Source: CAZKTO01 sp964555685
GTDB taxonomy: Bacteria > Chloroflexota > Dehalococcoidia > SHYB01
Assembly: GCA_964555685.1 (NCBI GenBank)
Contig: CAZKTO010000048.1
Coordinates: 1 to 23,454, forward strand
Reading direction: 5' to 3'
DNA length: 23,454 bases
Part shown: positions 7,851 through 15,475 of the stretch, one piece after another
Layout: each line of letters opens with the position of its first letter
How positions within the stretch are numbered: position 1 is the stretch's first letter
The notes under the pieces: model-generated
The model's input: only the letters and a program-made list of their open reading frames with translations
What the model was told of the DNA's origin: nothing
The model's database searches: none
Position numbers and translations under genes: made by a program

Positions 7851-9112
7851 AATCCGGGCGCCCCTTGGCGCTTCCCCCGCAGGCGCGCGGGAATAGGCCG
7901 GGTGGCCGCAGCGATCGCCAGCGCCGCCACGCCCGAGACCGCGGCGAAGATGAGGAACCCCACCGTATAGCTCTGGGTGCGGTCGTAGGTGACGCCGGCC
8001 AGCGTCGATCCCAGCACGGCGCCGCCCGCCTGCATCGCCGTCGAGAACCCGGAGATCGTCGCGAAGGCCCGGCGCCCAAAGTACTCCCCTCGGATCGCAA
8101 ACATCGCGCTCCCTCCGCCGCCGGTCCCGATACCGTAGACGATGAGAAAGAGCACCACCTGCCAGACGCTATCCGCCCAGACCGCCACCAGCATCGAGAG
8201 GCCGATCAGCATCGACATGCTGGCGCTGACAAGCCGCTTCTCGTAGCGGTCCGTCATAACGCCGACGCCTAACCGGCCCGGTAGCGAGATGACGCCAACC
8301 AGGACGAAGAGCTGAGCCCCCGTCCCCGCGGAGATGCCCTTATCCACCATCGCAGCGAGGAAATGCACCGTGATCCCCGAGATCACCAGGGAGCGCATGC
8401 TGAAGTTGAGGCCCAGAAGCCAAAAGGAGCGCGAGGTCAAGGCCTCCCTCACTGTCAGGTCGGTCTCGGCGAAGGCGCCGGGGCGGGGTGCCTGGGCGGC
8501 TGGGGGTGCCGGCGCTCCATCAGGCAGCATCCCGTAGTGCTCGGGGCTGCGCCGCAGGAGAAGCGCCAGCGGCAGACCGAGGGCCAAGATGAGCCCGCCG
8601 CAGACCTGAGCGGCGTGACGCCAGCCCAGCTCCTCGATCAAGAAGTGGTCCAGCGGCACCAGGACCGACCCCAGCCCGAACCCGGCGCTCCCGATGGCGA
8701 ACGCCAGACCCCGTCTCTTCTCGAACCAGTTGGCGATGGCGGCCAGGGGCGAGGCGACCAGGCCCATGCCGTTCCCCAGGGCCATGATGAGGTAGAAGAC
8801 GACGAAGACCCCAAGGGACCCGGCAGCACTGGCGAGAATCCAGCCCACGCCGAGCATCGCCACGCCCGCCAGCGCCACCGGCCTCGGCCCGAAGCGGTCG
8901 ATGAGGTAGCCCTGGACCGGACCCATGATGGCGCCCTCCACCTGGGCCAGGCCGAGCAAGAGCGAGATCTTGGCCCGGCTTCCCTGGCTGAACGCCTCCT
9001 CCAGCGAAAGGAAGAAGGCGCCCACGCCGAAGCCGAAAAGACCGCCGCTCAGCACGCCGATAAGGAGGGCGCTGATGACGATCCGCCAGCCCCAGAAGAC
9101 GGGCTTGTGCAT
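7847..9112 (-). CDS. MFS transporter (OFA/monocarboxylate-like)
   Basis: A 421-residue membrane protein with about twelve hydrophobic segments. GWRIVISALLIGVLSGG starts the first helix, DRFGPRPVALAG is the loop 2-3 motif, WFEKRRGLAFAIGSAGFGLG and GWRHAAQVCGG lie in the N-terminal half, and DRYEKRLVSAS is the matching motif of the second half. The loop between helices 6 and 7 is Pro/Ala-rich. This arrangement is typical of oxalate/formate- or monocarboxylate-type MFS carriers; the substrate is not known. The ATG at 9112 has no clear Shine-Dalgarno. A promoter at 9132-9161 would give a very short leader of about 12 nt. The stop overlaps that of the convergent SRPBCC gene. Confidence 0.88.
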   Translation of the reverse strand: MHKPVFWGWRIVISALLIGVLSGGLFGFGVGAFFLSLEEAFSQGSRAKISLLLGLAQVEGAIMGPVQGYLIDRFGPRPVALAGVAMLGVGWILASAAGSLGVFVVFYLIMALGNGMGLVASPLAAIANWFEKRRGLAFAIGSAGFGLGSVLVPLDHFLIEELGWRHAAQVCGGLILALGLPLALLLRRSPEHYGMLPDGAPAPPAAQAPRPGAFAETDLTVREALTSRSFWLLGLNFSMRSLVISGITVHFLAAMVDKGISAGTGAQLFVLVGVISLPGRLGVGVMTDRYEKRLVSASMSMLIGLSMLVAVWADSVWQVVLFLIVYGIGTGGGGSAMFAIRGEYFGRRAFATISGFSTAMQAGGAVLGSTLAGVTYDRTQSYTVGFLIFAAVSGVAALAIAAATRPIPARLRGKRQGAPGF

Positions 9113-9131
9113 GAGAGGGAGGCGCCCGCGC

Positions 9132-9161
9132 AGGATAGCACGGGCCAGAAAAGGCCGTCAA
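9132..9161 (-). promoter_or_regulatory. Promoter of the MFS gene
   Basis: On the minus strand TTGACG (9156-9161), an 18-bp spacer and TATCCT (9132-9137) preceded by TGC (extended -10). The start would be near 9125, only about 12 nt from the ATG. Confidence 0.5.
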
Positions 9162-9191
9162 ACCAGGCGCGAGCCCCGTCCCGCTTGACAG

Positions 9192-9204
9192 ACCGACCGT
9201 CGGT
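9192..9204. promoter_or_regulatory. Perfect inverted repeat, candidate operator
   Basis: ACCGAC-C-GTCGGT is a 6-bp perfect inverted repeat with one central base. It starts two bases after a plus-strand TTGACA (9185-9190) and lies between two divergent genes. It resembles the ACCGACCG/CGGTCGGT half-site pattern of several TetR-family operators. No TetR gene is in the window, so a role is inference. Confidence 0.35.
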
Positions 9205-9228
9205 ATCGGAGGCTTCGCCACGCCCGCC

Positions 9229-9852
9229 ATGAGCCACCGGCCAGCCCGCATCCTCATCGCGACGACGAACCCGGCCAAGCAGGAGCGGCTTCGCTGGCTC
9301 CTGGAAGGGCTGGGGATCGCCCTCGTCTCGCCCGGCGAGCTGAGGATCGCCGTGGACGCGCCGGAGGAGGGCGGGGACCACCGGGCCATCGCCGAGAGGA
9401 AGGCCCTCGCCTGGTCGAAGGCTGCGGGCATCGCCGCCATCGCCAGCGACGGCGGCCTCGTCATCCCGGCCCTGGGCGAGCGGTGGGACGCCCTGCGGAC
9501 GGGCCGCTTCGCGGGCCCCGGCGCCGGCGACCGGGCGAGGCTCGACCGGCTGCTGGAGCTCATGCGTCCCCTCGCCGGCGGGCAGCGCGAGGCCTACTGG
9601 ACAGAGGCGGCGGCCGTGGCCGAGGCCGGCCGGGTGCTGGCATCCTGGCAGGCCGAGAGCGCGCGCGGCCTCATCGCCCCATCCTACGACCCGGCACGCA
9701 TCATCCCCGGCTTCTGGGCCTTCTCCGTCTGGCTCCTGCCCCAGCGCGGCAGGACCTACGCCGAGCTCTCGCCCGCCGAGCGCGACCGGTTGGACGACCA
9801 CTGGGCGCGCCTGCGGGAGCGCGTGCGGGCGTTCTTCGGCGCCCCAGGGTGA
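9229..9852 (+). CDS. Divergent HAM1/RdgB-like non-canonical purine NTP pyrophosphatase
   Basis: A 207-residue protein close in length to RdgB/ITPase, which hydrolyses dITP/XTP to monophosphates and keeps deaminated purines out of nucleic acids. The N-terminus ILIATTNPAKQERL matches the nucleotide-binding TxNxxK motif, with Glu19 one place early. ASDGGLVIPAL corresponds to DDSGL (Asp74 kept, first Asp replaced by Ser). RFAGPGAGD fits the segment around the family's YAG. The C-terminal half departs: GFGYDP is replaced by IIPGFWAFSVWLLP and the SHR motif is not seen, although YAELSPAERDRLDDHWARL sits at the equivalent place. Substrate range may therefore differ. The ATG at 9229 is preceded by GGAGG sixteen bases away, longer than ideal. 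The convergent mutY stop is 18 nt beyond its stop. Confidence 0.72.
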   Translation: MSHRPARILIATTNPAKQERLRWLLEGLGIALVSPGELRIAVDAPEEGGDHRAIAERKALAWSKAAGIAAIASDGGLVIPALGERWDALRTGRFAGPGAGDRARLDRLLELMRPLAGGQREAYWTEAAAVAEAGRVLASWQAESARGLIAPSYDPARIIPGFWAFSVWLLPQRGRTYAELSPAERDRLDDHWARLRERVRAFFGAPG

Positions 9853-9870
9853 TGCGCCGGCGACCGCGCC

Positions 9871-10842
9871 CTACGGCAGCGCGACCCGCGCGGCAGCCGC
9901 GGACCCCGTGGCCCTCGTCGTCCGCACGAGACCGTCGCGCTCTAGCCCCGAGACCAGCTCCCGGAGCCACCCCGACGCATCGGGGGCCTTCGAGTAGCCC
10001 GGCTTGACCGCCCGGCCCAGCTCGTCCAGCGAGAGCGCCTGGCCATCCTCCAGCAGGCGCAGCCTGGCGACGATGCGCCCCCGGTAGTAGCGGCGCGAGC
10101 CTCTGAACGGCTGGGCGCCATAGGCGGCGGGCCTCTCCCCGGCACGCCGGGGCTCACCCGCAAGAAACGCCGGCGCGGCGCGGCACCAGGCGCGGACGGG
10201 GCACTCGCCGCATCGCGGGCGCCGCGCGTGGCAGACCATCGCGCCCAGGTCCATCAGGCCCTGGTTCCAGTCGGCGGCGGCGCGCGCCGGGACCAGCGAC
10301 CGGGCCAGGGCCGCCAGGTCCCCGTTCGAGGGGGCCGACGAGTCGGCCCAAAAGAGCCGCCCCAGCACCCGCCGCACGTTGGTGTCCACGACGGCCGCGC
10401 TCGCGCCGAAGGCGAAGCACGCGACGGCCGCCGCCGTATACTCGCCCACGCCCTCGAGGCGGCGCAGGCTCTCGATGTCTCGCGGGAGCGCGCCGCCCAG
10501 CTCGCCCACGACGCGACGCGCGACGCGGTGCAGGCGGACGGCGCGCTGGTTATAGCCCAAGGGCGCCCATGCCCGGATCACCTGGGACACCGGCGCCCTC
10601 GCCAGCGACGGGAACCCAGGGAAGCGGGCCAGGAACTCCCGGTACTTGGGCGCCACCCGCTTCGCCTGGGTCTGCTGGAGCATCACCTCGGAGACGAGGA
10701 TGGCGTAGGGGTCGCGGGCGCCGCGCCACGGGAGGTCGCGCCCCGGCGAGTCGGGGGCGGGTCTGCGATACCAGGCGAGGAGGGCGCGGCGCAGGGCCTG
10801 GACGCGCGGGCGCCCCGGCGTGCCGGGGTTCCCGGGCCTCAC
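9871..10842 (-). CDS. mutY: A/G-specific adenine glycosylase
   Basis: A 323-residue base-excision glycosylase that removes adenine paired with 8-oxoguanine. Catalytic Glu52 is in SEVMLQQTQAKRV, the helix-hairpin-helix is LEGVGEYTAAAV (129-140), catalytic Asp153 is in VVDTNVRRVLGR, and the 4Fe-4S ligands are Cys204, 211, 214 and 220 (spacing 6-2-5). The usual NUDIX-like 8-oxoG recognition domain is not recognisable; residues about 240-320 look like a winged-helix segment (RYYRGRIVARLRLL, LVSGLERDGLVRT). The GTG start at 10842 overlaps the mutL stop (GTGA). Residues 2-12 are encoded by a GC-rich palindromic repeat, giving a non-family N-terminal extension, and a short insertion (PAPDSP) precedes GRDLPWR. 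It is probably translated by coupling to mutL. Confidence 0.93.
   Translation of the reverse strand: MRPGNPGTPGRPRVQALRRALLAWYRRPAPDSPGRDLPWRGARDPYAILVSEVMLQQTQAKRVAPKYREFLARFPGFPSLARAPVSQVIRAWAPLGYNQRAVRLHRVARRVVGELGGALPRDIESLRRLEGVGEYTAAAVACFAFGASAAVVDTNVRRVLGRLFWADSSAPSNGDLAALARSLVPARAAADWNQGLMDLGAMVCHARRPRCGECPVRAWCRAAPAFLAGEPRRAGERPAAYGAQPFRGSRRYYRGRIVARLRLLEDGQALSLDELGRAVKPGYSKAPDASGWLRELVSGLERDGLVRTTRATGSAAAARVALP
10809..10838. repeat. GC-rich palindromic element, copy 2 (in the mutY 5' end)
   Basis: The plus-strand core CCCCGGCGTGCCGGGG is followed by TTCCCGG. It matches the mutS copy with two differences in 23 bases. It encodes RPGNPGTPGRP of MutY. Confidence 0.55.
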
Positions 10843-12647
10843 CGGCGGGAGAACTCCCGCTCGAGCTGGGCGTTGCTCATGTGCACCATCACGGGCCGGC
10901 CGTGGGGGCAGGCGTGGGGAGTATCGGCCCCCTCCAGCAGACGCACCATCTCCTCCATCTCGGCCGCGCTCAGCTCCTGGCCCGCGCGCACGGCGCTATG
11001 GCAGGCGATGGAGGCGAGCACCCGGTCCTCCCAGTCGTAGCCCCTGAGGTCGTCGGAGAGCATGTAGTCGAGGACGTCCACCAGGGCCCGGCCGGGAGGC
11101 GTCCGCCGCATCGCCGACGGCGCCGCGCGCACGAGCGCCGTCCGCTCGCCGAAGGGCTCCGCCTGGAAGCCGTAGGCGGCCAGCCGGTCGAGCTGGTCAA
11201 CGAGCGTCCGCTCCTGCGCCGGCGTCAGCGTGACGGTCACGGGCTCCAGGAGGCCCTGGACGTCCACGCGACCGGCGCCCTTCGCCCGCCGCATCCGGTC
11301 GAAGAGGACGCGCTCGTGGGCTGTGTGCTGGTCGATGAGGTACATGCCATCGGGCCCCTCGGCCACGATGAAGGTGCTCTTGAGCTGGCCCAGGACCCGG
11401 AGGATCGGCAGGCCCAGGCCGCCCTGGACGAGCGCGGCCGCAGGGGCGACGGCGCCTGGGGCCGGAGGCGCGCCGGCGGGGGGCGGAGACACCGAGCTGG
11501 CAGGGCCCGCCACGGGGGCAGGCGCCACAGTTCCAGGACCCCCCGGCGGCGAGAAGAGCAAGGGGCTCGCGAAGGGCGCCCCCCTGGCGAGCGGCGCGTC
11601 CACGCCAGGCCCAGCCGCCGCCGGGGCGGCCTTCAGCGGCCGGGCCACCCCCTCCGTCAGGAGCCGCTGGCGGACTGCCCGGTGGACCGCGGAGAAGGCG
11701 ATCCCCTCGTCCCGGAACCGGATCTCGGCCTTGGCCGGATGGACGTTCACGTCCGTCTCCGAGGGATCGATGGCCAGGTCCAGAACGGCGATGGGGTAGC
11801 GGCCCGCGGTCAGCAGGCCCTCGTAGGCGCCCAGGACTGCGAAGGCGAGGCTGCGGCTCTGGACCAGGCGCCGGTTCACGAAGATCGTGACGTAGCCCCG
11901 GCTGGCCCGCGTCAGCGCCGGCGGGCTCACGAGGCCCGCGACCGCCGTCTCCACGCCGCCGATGGCCTCCCGGTGGTCCACCTCCAGCATCGCCTCGGCG
12001 GTCTCCAGCCCGTACAGGCCGGCGACGGCCTGCCGGACGCCGCCCGAGCCCTGGGACGAGAAGACGCGCCGGCCATCGACAGTGAGGCTGAAGCGGACGT
12101 GGGGATAGGCCAGGGCGTAGTGGCTGACGACGGTGGTGATGCGGCTGGCCTCGGCGGCGTTGGACTTGAGGAACTTGAGGCGCGCCGGCACGTCGCGGAA
12201 GAGATGGCGGACGGTGACGGAGGTGCCCGGCGGCGCCCCCCGAGGAGAGCGCTCGGCGACCTCCCCGTTGACGACGCGCACCCAGGTCCCGGCCTGGGCG
12301 TCCGCCGTGCGCGTGAGGAGCGAGACGTCGGCCACGGAGGCGATGCTGGCCAGGGCCTCGCCGCGAAAGCCCAGCGTCGTCACCCGCTCGAGATCGCCGG
12401 GGCCCTCGAGCTTGCTCGTGGCGTGGCGCTCGAAGGCCAGCTCGGCCTCCCCGGCCGGGATGCCCACGCCATCGTCCACGACGCGCAGGAGAGCGATGCC
12501 GCCGCCCTGGACCTCCACCTCGATGCGCGAGGCGCCGGCGTCCAGCGCGTTCTCGATGAGCTCCTTGGCGACGGAGACGGGGCGCTCGACAACCTCGCCG
12601 GCGGCGATGCGGGCGACGGTCTCCGGTGGCAGGCGGCGGATGGGCAT
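10839..12647 (-). CDS. mutL: DNA mismatch repair protein MutL
   Basis: A 602-residue GHKL ATPase that couples MutS mismatch recognition to strand incision. N-terminal motifs are AKELIENALDAGA (Glu29, Asn33), DDGVGIP, and TLGFRGEALASI; the transducer domain ends near 330. A Pro/Ala/Gly-rich linker spans about 335-420. The C-terminal domain has the endonuclease motif as DQHTAHERVLFD (439-450), where the last acidic position is Asp450 rather than the usual Glu. ACHSAVRAG, CPHGRP and the terminal FSRR complete the metal site, so it is the endonuclease-bearing type. The ATG at 12647 has no Shine-Dalgarno and lies 10 nt from a -10 box, suggesting a leaderless transcript. mutY follows with a 4-nt overlap. 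Confidence 0.95.
   Translation of the reverse strand: MPIRRLPPETVARIAAGEVVERPVSVAKELIENALDAGASRIEVEVQGGGIALLRVVDDGVGIPAGEAELAFERHATSKLEGPGDLERVTTLGFRGEALASIASVADVSLLTRTADAQAGTWVRVVNGEVAERSPRGAPPGTSVTVRHLFRDVPARLKFLKSNAAEASRITTVVSHYALAYPHVRFSLTVDGRRVFSSQGSGGVRQAVAGLYGLETAEAMLEVDHREAIGGVETAVAGLVSPPALTRASRGYVTIFVNRRLVQSRSLAFAVLGAYEGLLTAGRYPIAVLDLAIDPSETDVNVHPAKAEIRFRDEGIAFSAVHRAVRQRLLTEGVARPLKAAPAAAGPGVDAPLARGAPFASPLLFSPPGGPGTVAPAPVAGPASSVSPPPAGAPPAPGAVAPAAALVQGGLGLPILRVLGQLKSTFIVAEGPDGMYLIDQHTAHERVLFDRMRRAKGAGRVDVQGLLEPVTVTLTPAQERTLVDQLDRLAAYGFQAEPFGERTALVRAAPSAMRRTPPGRALVDVLDYMLSDDLRGYDWEDRVLASIACHSAVRAGQELSAAEMEEMVRLLEGADTPHACPHGRPVMVHMSNAQLEREFSRR
10845..10860. other. Hairpin at the mutL-mutY junction
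   Basis: GCGGGAG-AA-CTCCCGC is a perfect 7-bp inverted repeat with a 2-nt loop in the last mutL codons, ending two bases before the mutY GTG. It could influence re-initiation at mutY. It is short and within coding sequence, so chance is possible. Confidence 0.3.
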
Positions 12648-12656
12648 GACGGGTGA

Positions 12657-12665
12657 ATTGTATCA
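12657..12665 (-). promoter_or_regulatory. Extended -10 of mutL
   Basis: On the minus strand TGA-TACAAT. No -35 fits at 16-18 bp. The predicted start near 12650 is only about three bases from the ATG, which has no Shine-Dalgarno, as expected for a leaderless mRNA. Confidence 0.45.
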
Positions 12666-12752
12666 GGGACGACTGGAGTATGATGTAGCCTCCAATCCTA
12701 GTACTCAGTCAAGTTAATTCTTTCAAGCTACCAGAGGGCATGGCTGCCGCCT

Positions 12753-12815
12753 CGTCATTGCGAGCCCGCCCCTTCGCTCCTTGCTCAGGGTAGACTCCGG
12801 CGGGCGCGGCAATCT
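12753..12815. repeat. REP-like palindromic element between mutL and mutS
   Basis: A left end CGTCATTGCGAGCCCGCC and a right end GGCGGGCGCGGCAATCT pair with two small bulges around a loop of about 27 nt. The CGTCATTGCGAG...GGCAATCT outline recalls intergenic palindromic repeats seen in many bacterial genomes, including Dehalococcoidia. Only one copy is in this window. An AT-richer patch lies beside it at about 12700-12730. The rest of the 211-nt gap (12648-12858) holds the mutL -10 and hairpins after mutS; no gene is seen. Confidence 0.55.
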
Positions 12816-12826
12816 GGTGGAGTGGC

Positions 12827-12849
12827 GGGGCCAGCGGCCCCGTTCGGGG
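12827..12849 (-). terminator. Overlapping GC hairpins downstream of mutS
   Basis: GGGGCC-AGC-GGCCCC (12827-12841) and CCCCG-TT-CGGGG (12838-12849) are two mutually exclusive hairpins starting 10 bases after the mutS stop. No T-run follows on the minus strand, so termination would be weak or Rho-assisted. Confidence 0.3.
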
Positions 12850-12858
12850 TAGTTATCG

Positions 12859-15456
12859 TTACGCCCCGTCCTGCTTCACCCGGTCCTGCAGCTCGAAGAG
12901 CTTGGCGATGGCCTCCAGCGGCGTCATGGAGGCCACGTCCAGCTTGAGGAGCTCGGCCAGGGCCTCGGAGCGGCGGCTGAAGAGCGGGATCTGCCCCGAC
13001 AGGTCGGGGCGCCGGGCCGCAGACCGCGACCGGGTTTTTGCGCCGTCGCGCTCCAGCGTCTCCAGCACCTCCTGCGCCCGGGCGACGACGGGCCTCGGCA
13101 TCCCGGCCAGCTGCGCCACGTGGACGCCGTAGCTGCGGTCGGCGCCGCCCGGCACGATCTTGTGCAGGAAGACGACGCGCCCCTCCTCCTCGGCCACGGC
13201 CACGCGGGCGTTGCGCACCCGTGGCAGATAGCGCGCCAGGTCCGTCAGCTCGTGGTAGTGGGTGGCGAAGAGGGTCTTGGCGCCGATGCGCGGATGGTTG
13301 TGGATATGCTCGGCCACGGCCCGGGCGATGGCCAGGCCGTCGTAGGTGCTGGTGCCACGGCCGATCTCGTCCAGGATGATGAGGGAGCGCGGCGTGGCGT
13401 TGTTGAGGATGTGGGCCGTCTCCACCATCTCGACCATGAAGGTCGATTGGCCCGTGGCCAGGTCGTCCTGAAGCCCCACGCGGGTGAAGATGCGGTCCAC
13501 GATGCCCAAGCGCGCCGAGTCGGCGGGGACGAAGCTCCCGATCTGGGCCAGGAGGACGATGAGCGCCACCTGCCGCAGGTAGGTGGACTTGCCGGCCATG
13601 TTGGGGCCCGTGAGGATGATGATCTGGGCGTCCCGGTTGGAGAGGCTGATGTCGTTGGGGACGAAGGTGCCGAGCGCCACGTGCCGCTCGACGACGGGGT
13701 GCCGGCCGGCCACGATCTCGATCTCGTCGCCATCGGTGAGGATGGGCCGGGTGTAGCCGTTGCGGGCGGCCACCTCGGCGAGGGCGGCGCAGAGATCGAG
13801 GCGGGCCAGGGCCGCGGCCGTGGCCAGGACCCGCTCGGCGGCGGCGGCGATCTGGCGGCACACCTGCCGGAAGAGGTCCGCCTCCAGCTCCGCCATGCGC
13901 TCCTGCGCGTGGAGGACCTGCGCCTCGTACTCCTTGAGCTGGGGGGTAATGAAGCGCTCGCCGCCCACGAGGGTCTGCTTGCGGACGTAGTCGGCGGGGA
14001 CCTGGGCGGCGTTGGACTTGCTGAGCTCGATGTAGTAGCCGAAGACCCGGTTGTAGCCCACCTTGAGGGACTTGATCCCGGTGCGCTCCCGCTCGGCGCG
14101 CTCCAGGCCGGCGACGGAGGCGCGGGCGTTTCGTGACATCTCCCGGAGGCCGTCCAGCTCCTGGTTGAAGCCGGGCCGGATGACGTCCCCGTCGGCCAGG
14201 GTGGCCGGCGGGTCGTCGGCCAGGGCCGCGCGGATGAGCTCGACGGTCTCGTGGCAGGGCTTGAGGCCCGCGAGGACCAGCGCCAGGGCGTCCGCGCCCT
14301 CCTGCTCGAGCGCCGTGCGCAGCTCCGGGACGAGCTCGAGGCTATGACGCAGGGCCGTCACCTCCCGCGGGCCGGCGATGCCGCTGCTCACACGATTGCA
14401 CAACCGCTCCAGGTCCGCCACACGCCCGACGATGCCCATGGCCTTGCCCCGGGCCAGGGGCCGCTCGACGAACCACTGGACGGCGTCCAGCCGCTGCTCG
14501 AGCGCCTGCCGGTCCAGGAGCGGCTGGCTGAGCCACCGGCGCAGCAGGCGGCCGCCCATCGCCGTGCGCGTCGCATCGATACCCTTGAGGAGCGAGTGCT
14601 CGGCGGCGCCCCACCGGCCGCCCTGGACGAGCTCCAGATTGCGGCGCGTCTGGGGGTCCAGCGTCATGAAGGAGTTGGTGGAGTAGGTGGCGAGGCCGGC
14701 GATCTGCGGCAGGGCCGCGGGCTGCGTATCGGCCAGATAGGCGAGGATGGCGCCGGCGGCCCGGACGGCCAGGGGCAGCCCCGCGCAGCCGTAGGGCTCA
14801 AGCGTGGCGGCTCCGAAGTGGCGCAGCAGCCGCTCGGTGGCCCCGTCCAATTCGAAGAGGCGGGCGTCGAGGGCGGTGCGCGCGGCGCTCCCCGGCCTGC
14901 CGGGGTGCCCGGCCTCCGGGGCCGGGTCGCCGCCCGCGAGGTGCAGGACCTCGGCGGGGGCCAGCCGCTCCAGCTCGCCCTGGGCCTGGGCGGCGGGAAG
15001 CTGCGTCGTGGCGAACTCGCTGGTGGTAATGTCCACGTGGGCGATGCCCGCCTCGCCCTCCTCGATGACTACGGCGGCCAGGTAGTTGTTGGCCTTCTGC
15101 TCCAGCAGGCCCGCCTCCACGACGGTGCCGGGCGTGACCACCCGCACGACCTGCCGGTCCACGAGCGGCTTCCCCTCGGCCGGGTCCGAGGTCTGCTCGC
15201 AGATGGCGACCTTGTGGCCGCTCTTGATGAGGCGTCCCAGGTAGCTCTCGAGGGCGTGGACGGGGACGCCGGCCATGGGCACCCGCTGGCCCCTGCCCAT
15301 CTCGCGGGAGGTCAGCGTGATCCCGAGCACGCTGGCGGCGATGCGCGCGTCGTCGTCGAAGGTCTCGTAGAAGTCGCCCAAGCGGAAGAGGAGCAGAACG
15401 CCGGGGTGCTGCTGCTTGACGCGGAGGTACTGCTGCCGGAGGGGCGTGACGGCCAT
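12859..15456 (-). CDS. mutS: DNA mismatch repair protein MutS
   Basis: An 865-residue mismatch-recognition ATPase of full length. The mismatch-wedging Phe-x-Glu is in GDFYETF (Phe29, Glu31). Connector, lever and clamp domains follow. ATPase motifs are GPNMAGKST (617-625, Lys623), SARLGIVDRIFTRVG, STFMVEMVETAHIL and LIILDEIGRGTSTYDG. QIPLF near the C-terminus fits a beta-clamp binding motif. The ATG at 15456 (MAVTPLRQQY) is chosen because an alternative ATG at 15477 lies inside the -10 box and adds non-family residues. Residues about 182-191 (GHPGRPG region) are encoded by a GC-rich palindromic element, in a segment that looks like a family-variable loop. The first 21 codons and promoter region are duplicated at 17489-17690. 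Confidence 0.96.
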   Translation of the reverse strand: MAVTPLRQQYLRVKQQHPGVLLLFRLGDFYETFDDDARIAASVLGITLTSREMGRGQRVPMAGVPVHALESYLGRLIKSGHKVAICEQTSDPAEGKPLVDRQVVRVVTPGTVVEAGLLEQKANNYLAAVVIEEGEAGIAHVDITTSEFATTQLPAAQAQGELERLAPAEVLHLAGGDPAPEAGHPGRPGSAARTALDARLFELDGATERLLRHFGAATLEPYGCAGLPLAVRAAGAILAYLADTQPAALPQIAGLATYSTNSFMTLDPQTRRNLELVQGGRWGAAEHSLLKGIDATRTAMGGRLLRRWLSQPLLDRQALEQRLDAVQWFVERPLARGKAMGIVGRVADLERLCNRVSSGIAGPREVTALRHSLELVPELRTALEQEGADALALVLAGLKPCHETVELIRAALADDPPATLADGDVIRPGFNQELDGLREMSRNARASVAGLERAERERTGIKSLKVGYNRVFGYYIELSKSNAAQVPADYVRKQTLVGGERFITPQLKEYEAQVLHAQERMAELEADLFRQVCRQIAAAAERVLATAAALARLDLCAALAEVAARNGYTRPILTDGDEIEIVAGRHPVVERHVALGTFVPNDISLSNRDAQIIILTGPNMAGKSTYLRQVALIVLLAQIGSFVPADSARLGIVDRIFTRVGLQDDLATGQSTFMVEMVETAHILNNATPRSLIILDEIGRGTSTYDGLAIARAVAEHIHNHPRIGAKTLFATHYHELTDLARYLPRVRNARVAVAEEEGRVVFLHKIVPGGADRSYGVHVAQLAGMPRPVVARAQEVLETLERDGAKTRSRSAARRPDLSGQIPLFSRRSEALAELLKLDVASMTPLEAIAKLFELQDRVKQDGA
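14885..14914. repeat. GC-rich palindromic element, copy 3 (inside mutS)
   Basis: The plus-strand core CCCCGGCCTGCCGGGGTG is followed by CCCGGCC. It matches the mutY copy closely and the speE copy in inverted orientation. It encodes GHPGRPG-like residues. A shorter related palindrome, CCCCGAC-AG-GTCGGGG, occurs at 12994-13009 in the mutS 3' linker. Confidence 0.55.
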
Positions 15457-15475
15457 GGGCGCTCGGTACGGGCGC

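Noticed and set aside
9185..9209. Complete plus-strand promoter TTGACA plus TATCGG
   Set aside because: The spacer would be 13 bp and no -10 fits at 16-18 bp; only the -35-like box and palindrome are kept as observations.
10569..12656. Long plus-strand open frame opposite mutL and mutY
   Set aside because: It is antisense to two unmistakable genes, with biased low-complexity composition and no domain.
15398..15414. Extra copy of the GC-rich palindromic element at the mutS start
   Set aside because: The resemblance (CACCCCGGCG) comes from the conserved MutS residues HPGV and lacks the second palindrome arm.
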